This document shows, piece by piece, positions 26,767 through 37,949 of a DNA stretch of 64,000 nt (positions are counted from its first letter, which is position 1; each line of letters starts with the position of its first letter). This DNA comes from Stropharia rugosoannulata (Eukaryota; Basidiomycota; Agaricomycetes; Agaricales; Strophariaceae). The stretch covers positions 2,356,001 to 2,420,000 of the forward strand of contig JANCIK010000008.1 of NCBI GenBank assembly GCA_028532985.1, written 5' to 3'. Both the position numbers and the translations under genes were made by a program. The notes beneath the pieces were generated by a model. The model had not been told where the DNA came from, did not search any database, and saw only the letters and a list, made by a program, of their open reading frames with translations.

Positions 26767-28631
26767 TTAAGCCTTGGTCAAAGAGTCCCCATGGTATGAG
26801 TCAGAGCTCTTCTCGTCCTTTTCGTCGATGTCGGTGCGGTGGGCAACTGCCGCGATCTGCTCTACAACCTCCTCGCCATCGAACAGTGCTGCAGTCTCCT
26901 CGAGCGTGCGGTTCTTGGTCTCAATGACGACTATTGAATAAAAATTGAGTAATCACGTAACTCGGCAGAAAGAGAATGGTAGGCACGTACAGAAGTAGCA
27001 GAAGACGCCCTCGAAGGCGATCCACACAACGTAGACGATGTAGTACTTCCAGCCGATGCGCTTGAGCGCGACGGGGTTGACGTACTGGTTAAAGATGAGC
27101 GAGAGCGAGATGGTGAAGTTGAACACGGTGAAGCCCTTTGCACGGATCTGGTACGGCAGAATCTCGACGGTGTAAGACACGATGAGGGGCGTGAAGGCGA
27201 GATCGTATGCGGCGTAGAAGAGGAAGATGAACGCAATGACTGCGTGTGCGGCCTGCTTGTTCTCCGTCTGGGCGTAGACGGCGGAGCAGGCGGTCTGCAG
27301 GGTGAAGAACACGAACATGCCCGCGGTCGAGACCATGAAGAGCAGGCGGCGGCCAGCTTTGTCGCACAGAGACGATGCGTAGAGCGCCCAGCACAAGTTC
27401 CAGATTTGCAGGATACCGTTGATGAGCAGCTGGATGGTCGGGTCGGTGATGCCGATGGTGTCGAAGACCTGGTTGAGGTAGTAGGAGACGAGACCGTTGC
27501 CGGACCACTGCGAGAAGAAGGCGATGGCGATGATAATCCTCATGCGGCGCCTGTTTCCTGGGGTGGCAATGAGCGTCTTCCAGCCTACGGACTCGGCGAC
27601 GCGGCGGTCGAGCTCGATGGCGGCCTTGATCTCCTCGAACTCGTACTGGACGAGCGCGTCGTTCTCATCGCCGTCGGCGTGGTAGTAGGCGAGGGTCTTA
27701 AGGGCCTGCTCGTTGCGGCCTTTGCTAATGAGCCAACGCGGGGACTCGGGGCAGAACCAAATAAGCAGGATCTGGAGGACGGAGGGGAGACCCTGGAGAG
27801 CCGATGGCAGTCGCCACGCCCATGTGGACTGGATCTTGAACGAGCCAAATGTGGTCCATGCGGCACTAGCACGGTCAGGGTCAGCTGCGCGCCAAATGGG
27901 GCTGTCTCCCGTTCTAAAAATAACACATACACAATTGCTCCAGAATACCACAGCGAGTTGTACGTCGAGGTCAGTTGCGCGCGGTACAGCGGGTACGAAA
28001 GCTCCGTCACCAGCAGCGGCGCGGCGCCGGCGGCGAACGTGAGCCCAAAGCCGATGAGGAACCTGCATTAACCGCGGATCACAATTAGATCAGGATAAAC
28101 AGTCTATGCCAGTTTACGAACCGAGCACCAATGAACATCCCGACCGACTGGGACGCCGTCTGCAGGGCGGTCGCCCCGACCATGATCATAGCACCCAGGA
28201 AGATGGTGGGACGACGCCCGAGCCCGTCCGCGAGGTAGGGCGAAAAGGGGTACGCGGCGAGCGAGCCAATGTTCTGTCGCGAGCAAGTCAGACAGGAGGC
28301 CTCCCATGCAGAGGAAATAGACGTACTTGGATGGCGTTGAGCAGCCCGAGTTTACCACCGCTGGGTTTGTTGAAGTATGTCGTCCACTGCTTGAGCGACT
28401 GCAGACCGTTCATCATCGACCCATCGTAGCCGTTTGTCGACGACGTGATGAGCAGGAGCAGAATCCACAGGTTGAGGTAAATCAACCTAGAGTATAATTT
28501 ATTAGCTGGGGGAACGGTGACGGTCGCAGCGGGCAGACCCACCTCTTGTTGTTGTACCACTTCCGGTTGGGGTCCATAAGATGGCCATAGACGGCAGTAA
28601 CGCCAGTGGTTGCAACAGCACCTCCACCCAT
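26767..28631 (-). CDS. MFS sugar transporter (lactose permease / hexose transporter type)
   Basis: Plasma-membrane sugar:H+ symporter of the sugar porter family (TC 2.A.1.1). Start ATG 28631 (MGGGAVATTGVTAVYG), stop at 26767-26769. Exon 1 ends in AACAACAAGAG before a GTGGGT donor; further short introns follow. Family motifs: GYDGSMMNG in TM1, ADGLGRRPTIFLG (loop 2-3), PESPRWLISKGR after TM6, NQVFDTIGI in TM7, a GRR loop 8-9 (DKAGRRLLFM), and the post-TM12 motif IETKNRTLEE. About 500+ residues, normal for the family. The C-terminal cytosolic tail is acidic. It resembles the fungal lactose/cellobiose-permease branch more than HXT transporters (my judgement), so a disaccharide or hexose substrate is possible but not shown. 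Confidence 0.92.
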
Positions 28632-29322
28632 TGTAGCAGCTGTACCGTGTGTAAACGAGAGAGGGGAGTGGGGATCCCAGCTTCAGAAGCGCACCAGTAT
28701 TTATAACGTTCCATAATATGTCTGACCCCCAATCTATCTAAATTCTTCAAAAAGGTACGCCGTTTAGCTCGCAAGCCCGCTAAAAGCTCCGCCGCCGCTC
28801 CCATTTGATTTGACCCCACAGTCATTATTTCTCCGCTTGTTGCCAATTCCACGAAATTTCTCCACGTCCAAACGCGGGGCACTGCCCATAACAGGACGCA
28901 CCGACCCTGGCCATTCCCCCGCCCGTCTGCGTTCCCCACTTAAATTCCCGACAATAATCCGTCAATTCCTCACACCAGGCGCGTTTGCAATGCCCAAGAC
29001 CACCCCTATTGCAATTTCACGCGGCCAGAGGGCACCTTGAGCATGTACGGAGGGCACCGGCAAATAGACGCTCATCGCCGTGCGCGATCACTGACCCCGC
29101 ATGTTATTAGTGGAGCGAAGGCTGGGGAAACAAGCGCGACGTCTCGCTCGATCTCAAAGAAAGCTTTTGATCCTTAGAACGATAATAATTGCTACTATGG
29201 TACAGCGTGCTTACAAGAATAGAAATAGCCAGAGATGCCCCTCGTCAATAATTAATTGCTAGCGAACAGCGAAGAAGACAGCGTCAAAATCCTGCGGTCC
29301 CGCTCCGCAGAAATCGCGGCCT
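28632..29322. other. Promoter of sugar transporter / 3' region of ATG11
   Basis: No gene seen. It holds the TATA box above; open frames here lack motifs. Confidence 0.55.
28698..28705 (-). promoter_or_regulatory. TATA box of the sugar transporter gene
   Basis: A consensus TATAAATA on the minus strand, 67 bp upstream of the ATG at 28631. It supports that start and suggests an inducible promoter. Confidence 0.6.
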
Positions 29323-32300
29323 CTAAAATCGCCTAAGTATGTCGCGCGCAGTGCCACTGTTACCACTGCCCTCGTCGACCATTGTTCCATTGGCAGCGTC
29401 GACCGCTGCTGCCGCTGCCGCCCCCTCAACAGTCGGCGTCAACCCGCTCGCCTCCGTCGTCTTCTTCCGTCGTCCAAACATACCCCAACTGCTTGCCAGA
29501 CTAGTCAACGCCACCGTCGTCGTTGCCAGCGATGGCCGTCCGGGCCCCACCGACCCTTGCTGTGACGTTGTTCGCGGCCGCCGCACAGCGCTCCCGACCG
29601 CCGAAGACGTGATGCCCACCAGAGCGTCCGTTAATGACCCTTCGGGCGACGGTGTTCCCTGCACCTGCGTCGTAGGCGACATGAATGGGCTGTCGGCAGC
29701 CTCGGGTCCAGGCGAGGTCAGCGCGCCTAGAGTACCCGACGCGGATGCGGCGCGCGCATGCTCGCTCAGAGCTGTCGTCGGAGCGGCTTTTGGTTTCGCA
29801 CCCAGCACGGGTGGCAGTCTGCCTCCAGAAAAGCGCGACGTTGTCGACAACCGCGACGCGCGCGACCCAGGGCGCAGCGGCGATGGTGCGGGAATGACCC
29901 CAGCTTCAGTCTGAGGGAAGACGTTGGTGTTGATCTGAGCCGAAGAATGCGTCGGTACAACAGCGCCGTGTGGCGAAGCTGATCCGGGGGGCAGAACAGG
30001 AGAAGGCGGGGGTGGAGGGGATGTAGCAGGCGGCGAATCATGGGGAGCTTCCAGTGTTACTGCTGCGCCTGTAGGCGAGGCGGTCTGCTCGTCTCCATAG
30101 CCAGCAGCATAATTTTCAGCTGGGGTGCCTTCCGCTTGGGCTAAGAGCCTCGAAAGCGAACTAGATGGGCGTCTCGCCTCTCCGGAAGCGCTGGTCGCCC
30201 GGGCACGCGAAGGAAATAGGTGAGATCCGGGCGGGTGGGTCACTTCGAAAGCGTCCTGAACCTCCGCTTCAGGGGGCACGGGGGGAAGAACAGCCGGGTT
30301 GAGCTTACCCGTTCCCACTGTCTGTTGAATGGACAAAAATGGACCCCCATCCTTATTGGCATTTGAATTCGTCCCGTCGCTCAGACCTAGCGCGTCACCG
30401 CTTGAGATAGAAATTTTCTTTCCTGACGCTCGTCGCTTATTCGCTGTGTGACTAGGTTGTGTCCAATCCTCGACCTCAAGCATGTAATACTTGACGCCAT
30501 CACCGAGTCCATATGGATTGCTTGAAATGTCCTATGAATCCGAACGCAAAAAGCACAAATACATTAAGTCAACAAACCATTTTGCCAATTCGAGAAGGAG
30601 ACGAAACAGCGGAGAAAAACATCGCTGCATCTACTCACCTGCTGGTTCACCACCCGCTCTGTAATTGAGGTGATACGTGCCACAATCCATTCGCGCGTCT
30701 TCAGCTGCTCCGCAAGATGCCCGGTGGCCTGCAAAAAGTAGTGCGGGAACGAAACTGTATCATACAACGCAAAATATCCATCAGCAATGATGCACGTCAG
30801 TCAGGACAAACTTCGGAATTCGGATCTCCGCCCAGACGATCCAACCGCATCAGGCTGATGGGGTTGCCCTGGGCTATCCTGAGACGGAGATGCGACATCT
30901 TGGGATGAAAATGAAGAAAGTGGACTGACCATTGAATGCCGCCCAAGGCTTACTGGCCGAGTTCCGTGTCGGTAGGAACAGAGCCAGGTCTCCCTTCGCA
31001 AAATTCCTGAACGATATCTTGCCCTTCGCGCGCTCCCTATACTCTTTGCATTGTTTCTGCCACTTGCGGATTGTCGTCCCAGTCTTCGTCACCGCCTCCA
31101 AGAAATGGTCGTGATCAAAGCTACGCAGAATTTCCAGAGCAGCTACAGGATCCGCTGGATCTATTGGCGACGGTTCATCGTGCGGAGGGATGACCCCGTG
31201 TGCCGCAAAACCATGTAATGAGAACCGCGATTCGGCCAGTGTAGTTCCTTGAACACCGCTGTCCCGTCGTGCGGCATTAGGATGAGCGTTCATGGCTTGC
31301 GTAGCCTGTAATGCTCGTACGTGAGCATTACGGAAGCTGATAGCGACATCGAGGATTTGCGCAACAAGCAGGCTGCTCTCCTGCATGCGCTGCTCGAAGT
31401 CATGCTGCGAGGCGCGCCCGGCCTTGAGATCATCCCTCAGCAAACGCTCTACGTGCCTAGCTTCGCGTAGTTCACGTTCGACCCTCTGCAATTCTTCTCG
31501 CAGGCCAACGGCGTCTGCATTAGCGATCTCAAGATCACCGCGTAAGTCCTTGAGCTCCCGCTCTTTGTGCTCTAGGACAGCTTGGAGCTCCGAGAACTGT
31601 CTGTCAAGCACCGCCCGGTCCCCATCCGCTTCTGCGATGTGGTCTCGAATGATGCGGTCATGCTCCGACAATTGGGCTTTGAGTAGTCTGTCTTTCTCCT
31701 GGCTTGCCTGCTTTAGGGCCTGTACCACTTCTTCACTCTCTGAACGAGCTGCCTTGATTTGATACTCTAGATCCTCACCACGAGCTCGCGCCTCTTCAAG
31801 ATGCCGAAGTGTTGTCGCCTGATCATTTAGTAGAAGGTTAACCTTATCTGCATTACGCTGTTCCAGCTCCTTGACAGCCTGCAGGTCGATTTCTACCTGT
31901 GAGAGCTGCTGGCGTAATCGTTCAGCCTCCCTAGTCTGTTCGGTGGCATCCGCAAGAGCACGAGCTATTTCTTTGCGCTGCTTCGATATGTCCAATGAAA
32001 GTTCCGCATTGCGCTCTTCTATTAGCCGGCGTGCAACACCTTCGCTTTCCATCTGCGCTCGTACTTGTTGTAGCTCACGCTCCAGACGATTTGATCGTTC
32101 CTGTTCATCGGCAACCAAAGTCTTCGCTTCCCCAGAGGTAGATTTGAGGCGCTGTATCTCGGCTTGAAGAGCCGAACGTTCTTCCTGAAATGCACGCTCC
32201 TGATGAGATTTGGCCTCTTGAGTAGCCCGCAGTTCTTCTACCAGTTCCTGGATCGCCTTATCTTCTGCTTCTGTCGCTGGTAACATGTATAGTCACTATT

Positions 32301-34642
32301 TTAAACGTACAGCACTGCACTGAAGGGACTTACAACGTCTTCTGGATTGTGATAATCGGGATTGTGAAAGCACTAGACAGAAATAGGGAACTCGGTTTAA
32401 CACATGCACACGACCGACATGTCCAAAATGGATAAATACTAACGTGTGCGCTCGGCGATTTTGTCAAATGCCAATTCAAGGCCGTCCATTTTGCCGATTT
32501 GTTTTTCAAGAGCTGCCCTACAGTCTTGAACGCTTTTGCAGGCTACTGGAGCATTACTCTTACGAGCAAACTGCTCTAGTTCGTCAAGTACCTGTATTAG
32601 GTCTATATCAAATAAGATGTCAAAAGTGGCTTTTTGTCAATCTTAAGTTATGGAAACTTACAATCAACATCCGACCTTTCAAATGAGTAAGAAGAGTCAA
32701 GACCGCCTGTCGGTTGGAAGTCAATAGTTGGGACTGGAGCATCCATTCCTACTGTTTCAAAAGGAAGTTGGCCGTGTACTTCTCCGCGATAAACTTGACG
32801 GCGCTTCCGCTCTGTGGCACTGTTCCCCGATTAACTGGGAACCAGTCAACAAATGAGAAAATACATACGAAGCTTTAGCCATGACTTCTAGAATAGTCTG
32901 TGCCCGTTGATAGAAGAGGGTTGCTGTGTCATATCCTACTGTCAGTTCAAGTTGAGAATTTTCGATATTCAAACTCACAAAATTCCTTCCTTCGTACAAC
33001 TTCGATGATGGTCGCACCGTAAGCATATAGCATGTTATGCAGCCGTTGAATATGAGCAAAACTTGTTTTGGCTCGGAAGCTTGTAGAGAGCGTTGCAAGT
33101 GCTGGTGGTATATGAACAATATCGTTGTTCAAGGTGCTTATGTGACGGAGAATGGTCAAGCATTGCCTCGTGTACAAATTCTATGATACAGTGAGTAACA
33201 TCACAAAAAATGAGCTGATTGTTATAATACCTTTTTATTGGTGAGTTGGAGGACTTCCTGGCGATGAGCATTATCCGATTGCTTGAGGTCTACAGCATAA
33301 AAATTGAAAGTCTCATAACTCAAAAAGTGTATATAACACACCATGTAGAAGATTATCCACATCGGAAGTTGGGGCTATAACGGACATTAAGCTTGTATCC
33401 GCCGTGTTAAAATGGTCTGCAGCTCACTTTCCAAGTGTGCAGCAGAATCACTTATTCGATCCAATAAATCTTGTGACCTCCGCAAACACGTTTGCGCCTC
33501 TTCAAAGACACTGCTAGCATCACGTCAGCTATCTCCACACTGTCGTGGATGTTGGAAGAGAAAGAAATACACTGCACTGCCTATCGTCGATCGCACGTTG
33601 TCAGCACCATCCTTCAACCGCCCGACTGCCTCTTCCACTTGTGTAAAGCGCATTTGCAGCTCATCTGACCCATATCAGAGTTAGAAGATAGGTAGACCCC
33701 GCCAAGTTTAAGGTGTGGTATAGAGGGCTTACCATGTGTCCTAGCACATGCATCTGCTACCTGCTTCATTTTCGGTCTTGACACGTAGTCTGCAAGCACA
33801 CGGTGAGGATCGCCGTTTTCAATGGATTTGCGGACCGCGGGCGAGCAGAAGTCAACATGAACTGCAACTCGGGATATTAGTTCCAGATCAGCGTCCAGGC
33901 CGTCCAGCAGGGAAGCTTGCTTCTCTAACTCTCTCCGACCGTTCACAGCTATGCCCTCGAACGTCTCGGAAATGGCAAGTATGTGGAAATCCAGACTGCT
34001 TGAGGCTATTTCAAGCGCTTTGTGCTGGAGAGACAGAGACTGGAGGAGCTGCTGTATGTATTCATGATGCGAGTGGGCGGTGCGGACATAGGAAGCACCG
34101 ATTTGTACATGTCTTATTGGAGGGGTCGTGGATGCCGCGTCTGCACACAACAATCAGCTAGCCATATTATTGTACTTTACTAATCATACCTTCAATGGTT
34201 GGTTGCAGGCGAGGTTGGGCTTCAAGCTGGCCGAGTACTACATCAATGGCATAGTCTAGGTAATGTTTATTAAAGACGAATATAATCTGCGCGGCATCAG
34301 CGATCAACAGTCTTAAGCGCTTGTAACGACATAGACATACCTGCTCCTGCACGCTTCCTAAATCACGTATGTTACTACTCGTCAACCGCCTCCCGTCCGG
34401 TAGATATGCCAAAGATGCATCTTCGTCTAGACCGATTTCCTGATGCAAGAAGAGTTCAAGACTTCCTATTCTAGATGCCTATTAGAGGCGGGCCACGCGT
34501 CAGACACATTGCAACACTAACCCCTCGATGTCACGCACAGACGCGTTAACCTGCCACCGGTTGAGTGAGAACGAACGGTTAATAGTAACAACAAGCTTAC
34601 ATGAAACGTATGTCCGTCCTCCGCCCGGCAAATAGTAATCAT
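29323..34642 (-). CDS. ATG11: Autophagy-related protein 11 (ATG11)
   Basis: Scaffold for selective autophagy that binds cargo receptors and Atg1/Atg9 at the phagophore assembly site. Start ATG 34642: MITICRAEDGHTFH then VNASVRDIEG and GSLELFLHQE, the ubiquitin-like N-terminal region with ALAYLPDGRRL-type motif (SLAYLPDGRRLTSSNIR). The next exons (33.4-34.4 kb) form the ATG17-like helical part. A long coiled coil follows (exon about 30.9-32.29 kb, heptad-rich E/R/L/Q). The C-terminal ATG11 domain is diagnostic: KISFRNFAKGDLALFLPTRN, SKPWAAFN, SFPHYFLQATGHLAEQLKTR, then NPYGLGDGVKYYMLEVEDW. About 1,450-1,500 residues by my estimate. Unusually, some 370 disordered Ser/Pro/Ala-rich residues follow the domain and end in ARDILRRF. 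Individual intron borders in 32.3-34.1 kb are not all resolved. Confidence 0.93.
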
Positions 34643-35290
34643 AGCACAGTAGTATCGCCCCTAGTATCGCCCCCGAGTGAGTCAAGGCCAAAGAATAGTT
34701 CCGTGAATTATAGTATTAGACAGTGTTTGAAATGGCGCAGACGTCCGTGCAGGTAGGTAGCCGTCACTCCTCAGAAGGATTTTGAGGACATCGAAGGTGG
34801 TGTACGGGGGATGGGCGCTGGAAGATGGCTGTTGTAGACAAACAGGGGAAGTTGGGCAACGAAGGTTAGGACAAGAGCCTGTTCGGTCATAATAGGCACT
34901 GCCGCCGAGATTTCACATAATTGCTTAATATAGCAACTTCTTAGTCAAATTGCTACCCACAAAATATTTCTGCAGTTTCCGTCTTTGGAGAGCATTTGGG
35001 TTTTGTGTGACCTCAAAGAGAGAGAACCCAAAAGAGAATTCGTCGCACCGGTTTTTGACCGGTTTAGTAGGTGTTCTGTCTTTGACCATTAGCAGGTCTG
35101 GTTACGAGACTGAGAGGGACGACGTTGAAGGTTCAAAGAATGAATGCTTCTGCGGTGATCCTTAATATTCAAGAAAGGCATCATCTAACATATTCTAACT
35201 ACACAACCAACCACTTATTATATTTTGTTATACTATCTGCGAAACTGTCAAAAGTACCAAGTTAATTGACTGGAAGAGAGCTTAGGGAAG
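34643..35290. other. Upstream region of ATG11
   Basis: No gene seen; short open frames only. Contains the ATG11 promoter and the 3' UTR of the next minus-strand gene. Confidence 0.55.
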
Positions 35291-36248
35291 TCAAGGCTTA
35301 CTGATAAACGCGAGTCTGCACTCCGCCCACTCGTCCCAGTATCTAACCGAGAACGCCCTCAAGTCCATCGATACCACAACCCTGCTATCACTCGTAATCT
35401 CAACAGCCCTCTGCCTCAGTTTTTGTACCATTTCGCGACAGGCCTCCTCTGAGGTACCACTGACGACAATCTCCATGATTTCGAGCGTCTTGGCCTTGTC
35501 GATACAACCCACTTGGTCCACGGCAAACTGAGGCGTAATGCCCACCGGATGGAAAAGTCTGCGGAAGACTCTCATAGATGGATAACACGCCGTATCGCGG
35601 ACTTCATCATCGCGCATGTATGTCACGGCACTGGTAAACCACTGCAACTTGGGCATGCGCGTCATGTCTTGAGGACGGAAGGGACCGTGGACGGGGCCCA
35701 TGCTTAGAAACTCGAGGGAGGCCGGAATGGCATGTTCAAGCAAATGCCATTTGTTCTGATCCAGATTGACGAGTGTAAGTCTTTTCAAGGACGTGCTCAG
35801 CCATAAAATACGGGAAACAATAGTGACAGGCCAATTTGTCGATCCGTGGAGAAGGTCGCCACGATCTTGGGGTGCGCTGCCAATGTATATATTTCGAATG
35901 AGCGAAAAACGAGACTCCATGGGATCGTCGGGGATGTCATGACTGGAAAGAAACTTCGACAGCCGGGAAGACTTTGTGAGTGTGATAGAATGGTACAGGA
36001 CAGGCAGCAGCCATGACTGAAATGTCTTGCAGACTGAAAGTAGCGGTACAACTGGGCCGTCGATACAAGCGTGTAAAACAACTTTCAAGATGCTAGATGC
36101 ATTATGTTATGTTATATGAAATGAAGAGTAAGTACCCTGATTGATGTGCATAAGCAAACTATAATACGAAGCTAACGCTGCTCACTTGATTGATAATCTC
36201 CAATGGTAGGCTTAAAGTGGGAACCAGCGATGCCCCTCTATCTGACAT
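35291..36248 (-). CDS. Putative F-box-like protein with degenerate LRR-type region
   Basis: Start ATG 36248. Exon 1 (36186-36248) encodes MSDRGASLVPTLSLPLEIIN plus Q, where LPLEII resembles the start of an F-box. A 23-nt exon (36136-36158, FAYAHQSG) restores frame to exon 3 from 36092, which continues LLSVCKTFQSWLLPVLYHSI, a typical F-box end in Agaricomycete proteins. The rest (SLKRLTLVNLDQ, EFLSMGPVHGP) is LRR-like. About 295 residues. Such proteins would recruit substrates to SCF ubiquitin ligase, but the F-box is weak, so the role is inferred. At the C-terminus a GTAAGC donor at 35301 could splice a 32-nt intron and end the protein at FIIN instead of FISKP. Confidence 0.65.
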
Positions 36249-36523
36249 ATATGCGATAAATCAAGAAACAAGAACCACAGGGAAAAAATGGCGATGGTGA
36301 ATCACGAGTTGCTACGCGGTCCAGTCAAGTGATCAACTGGCCTCGCAAATGCGTATTGGCTATTGAGCTCAGAACCGTGATACTGTTCAAACCTTCTCAC
36401 ATGAGAGCTACCTGGGCTTTTCTTATGCGTACGATGCAAAGTCCGCTTAGCTCTAAGCTCTGGGCCGGAGATTATGAAGAGTCTGCGGAGGATATATTCA
36501 TATTATAACGAAAAAATAAGCAC

Positions 36524-37084
36524 TCAAGACTCTGCCTCCTCAGCTGCCTCTAGCTTGCGTTTTGAGAGTTCCTTCATCCGTCGCATATAACTGTAGACGC
36601 AGTGGAAATAAGAAACGGACGCGTGATCCCAAATACATCACTTACTCGTCGTACTGGCATCTGTACGCGAAAAGAAACATTTGAATAACGACTTGGTGCA
36701 ATGTACCAACAAAAGACTTACTGTTCATAGACGTGGCGGTCATGGTCACACTCCCAGGACTTGTACATGTTCTTCTTCCGGCAAATGTTCAAAGGGATGA
36801 GTAGCCTGTTTTGCGTGCATATTGAAATATTGTATTCAGCCGTGCCATGGTGATTCATAATTCATATGTTTATAGGGCATGCAAAGTCGACAAGATAGAT
36901 CATTTAAAAGGCAACGCGACAGGTCGCAGTTGGCGGGAAATGTATAGAGTCGATAATTAAATGATTATTTAGTCATTGTCTATAACAAGGACAGCGACGA
37001 AACTCACGCAGAGCATCCGTCTCTCCAGCCCAGAGGCACCTTGTTGGCTTTAAGCTCGTCCTGGGTCGCAGTGGTCGACGACAT
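36524..37084 (-). CDS. NDUFB7: NADH:ubiquinone oxidoreductase subunit B18 (NDUFB7)
   Basis: Accessory subunit of mitochondrial complex I on the intermembrane-space face. Four exons (37008-37084, 36722-36805, 36646-36660, 36524-36590) total 243 nt and give 80 residues starting MSSTTATQDE. The CHCH fold is complete: C24-x9-C34 (CSALLIPLNIC) and C45-x9-C55 (CDHDRHVYEQC), which is oxidised by the Mia40 relay. The PLGWRDGC and LLIPLN motifs and the QYDDYMRRM tail match the family. The fourth cysteine sits in a 15-nt microexon. The gene is too interrupted to appear as one open frame. Confidence 0.93.
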
Positions 37085-37949
37085 GGCTGTAACTGGGTAT
37101 TGTTGGTAGTTGGCTGTTGGCTGAACTCGGAATAATCCAATTGGAATAGCCGGCAACGCCATTAAATCCAAACAATGGCTTGCGAACCATAATAGTCACG
37201 GCCACCGGGCCACGATCCAACTTTCAATGTCTAACGCTTCAGCACAACCTCAGCAATGCCCCTCCCCTCATCATTGCAATTGATAAACCCATCTTCTTTA
37301 TACCCCAAAACGTGTGCTCGGGTCACTGGAATTTTTGAGCGTTTGCTGTGGTTTGACGGCAACCAACTAGCGACATTGTGTAGTCGAGCCGTCTTGAGCT
37401 TTTATTAGTAGCACTTGAGATTAGCTTACCCAAATGCTCATTTCAACCTCAAGCAAAACTATTTGGAAGACAGTCGGAAAAGACCATGACATATCGCTAC
37501 TAAGCAATGAACCTAGTCCAAAATGTCGTCTAAAACGGCTACTTTTACTTGATTTTTACCTCGGCTCAGCAAGATGTGCACGGTAAGTCGACGCCATTTT
37601 GTTCGTATGCCATTAAACTATGTCGAATATACATAGGTCCACAAAGATGGTGATACTTGTATAGCAAATCGTAGTGAGTTATGTTGTCTGAATGCGACGA
37701 AACACTTCATATAACTCTTTAATAATTCCTTCTTTTAAACGCCCAATAAATTACACGGCCGCAACCTGCAGCTATAACCATCTCCATATTCGTACAAACC
37801 AAAAAAATCAAACGGAACAAAGCGAAGATCGAAAGGGCGCAAAATAAAAATACAGATCAATGCTCTGGAGTACTAGAAGTTCACAACAGGATGCGAGAGA
37901 TGTTTTGAAACTAGGCCAGGAGAACCTCAAACCATAAAGAATAGGCCAT
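37085..37949. other. Upstream region of NDUFB7 / 3' region of kinase gene
   Basis: No gene seen. The left part must contain the NDUFB7 promoter. Confidence 0.55.
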
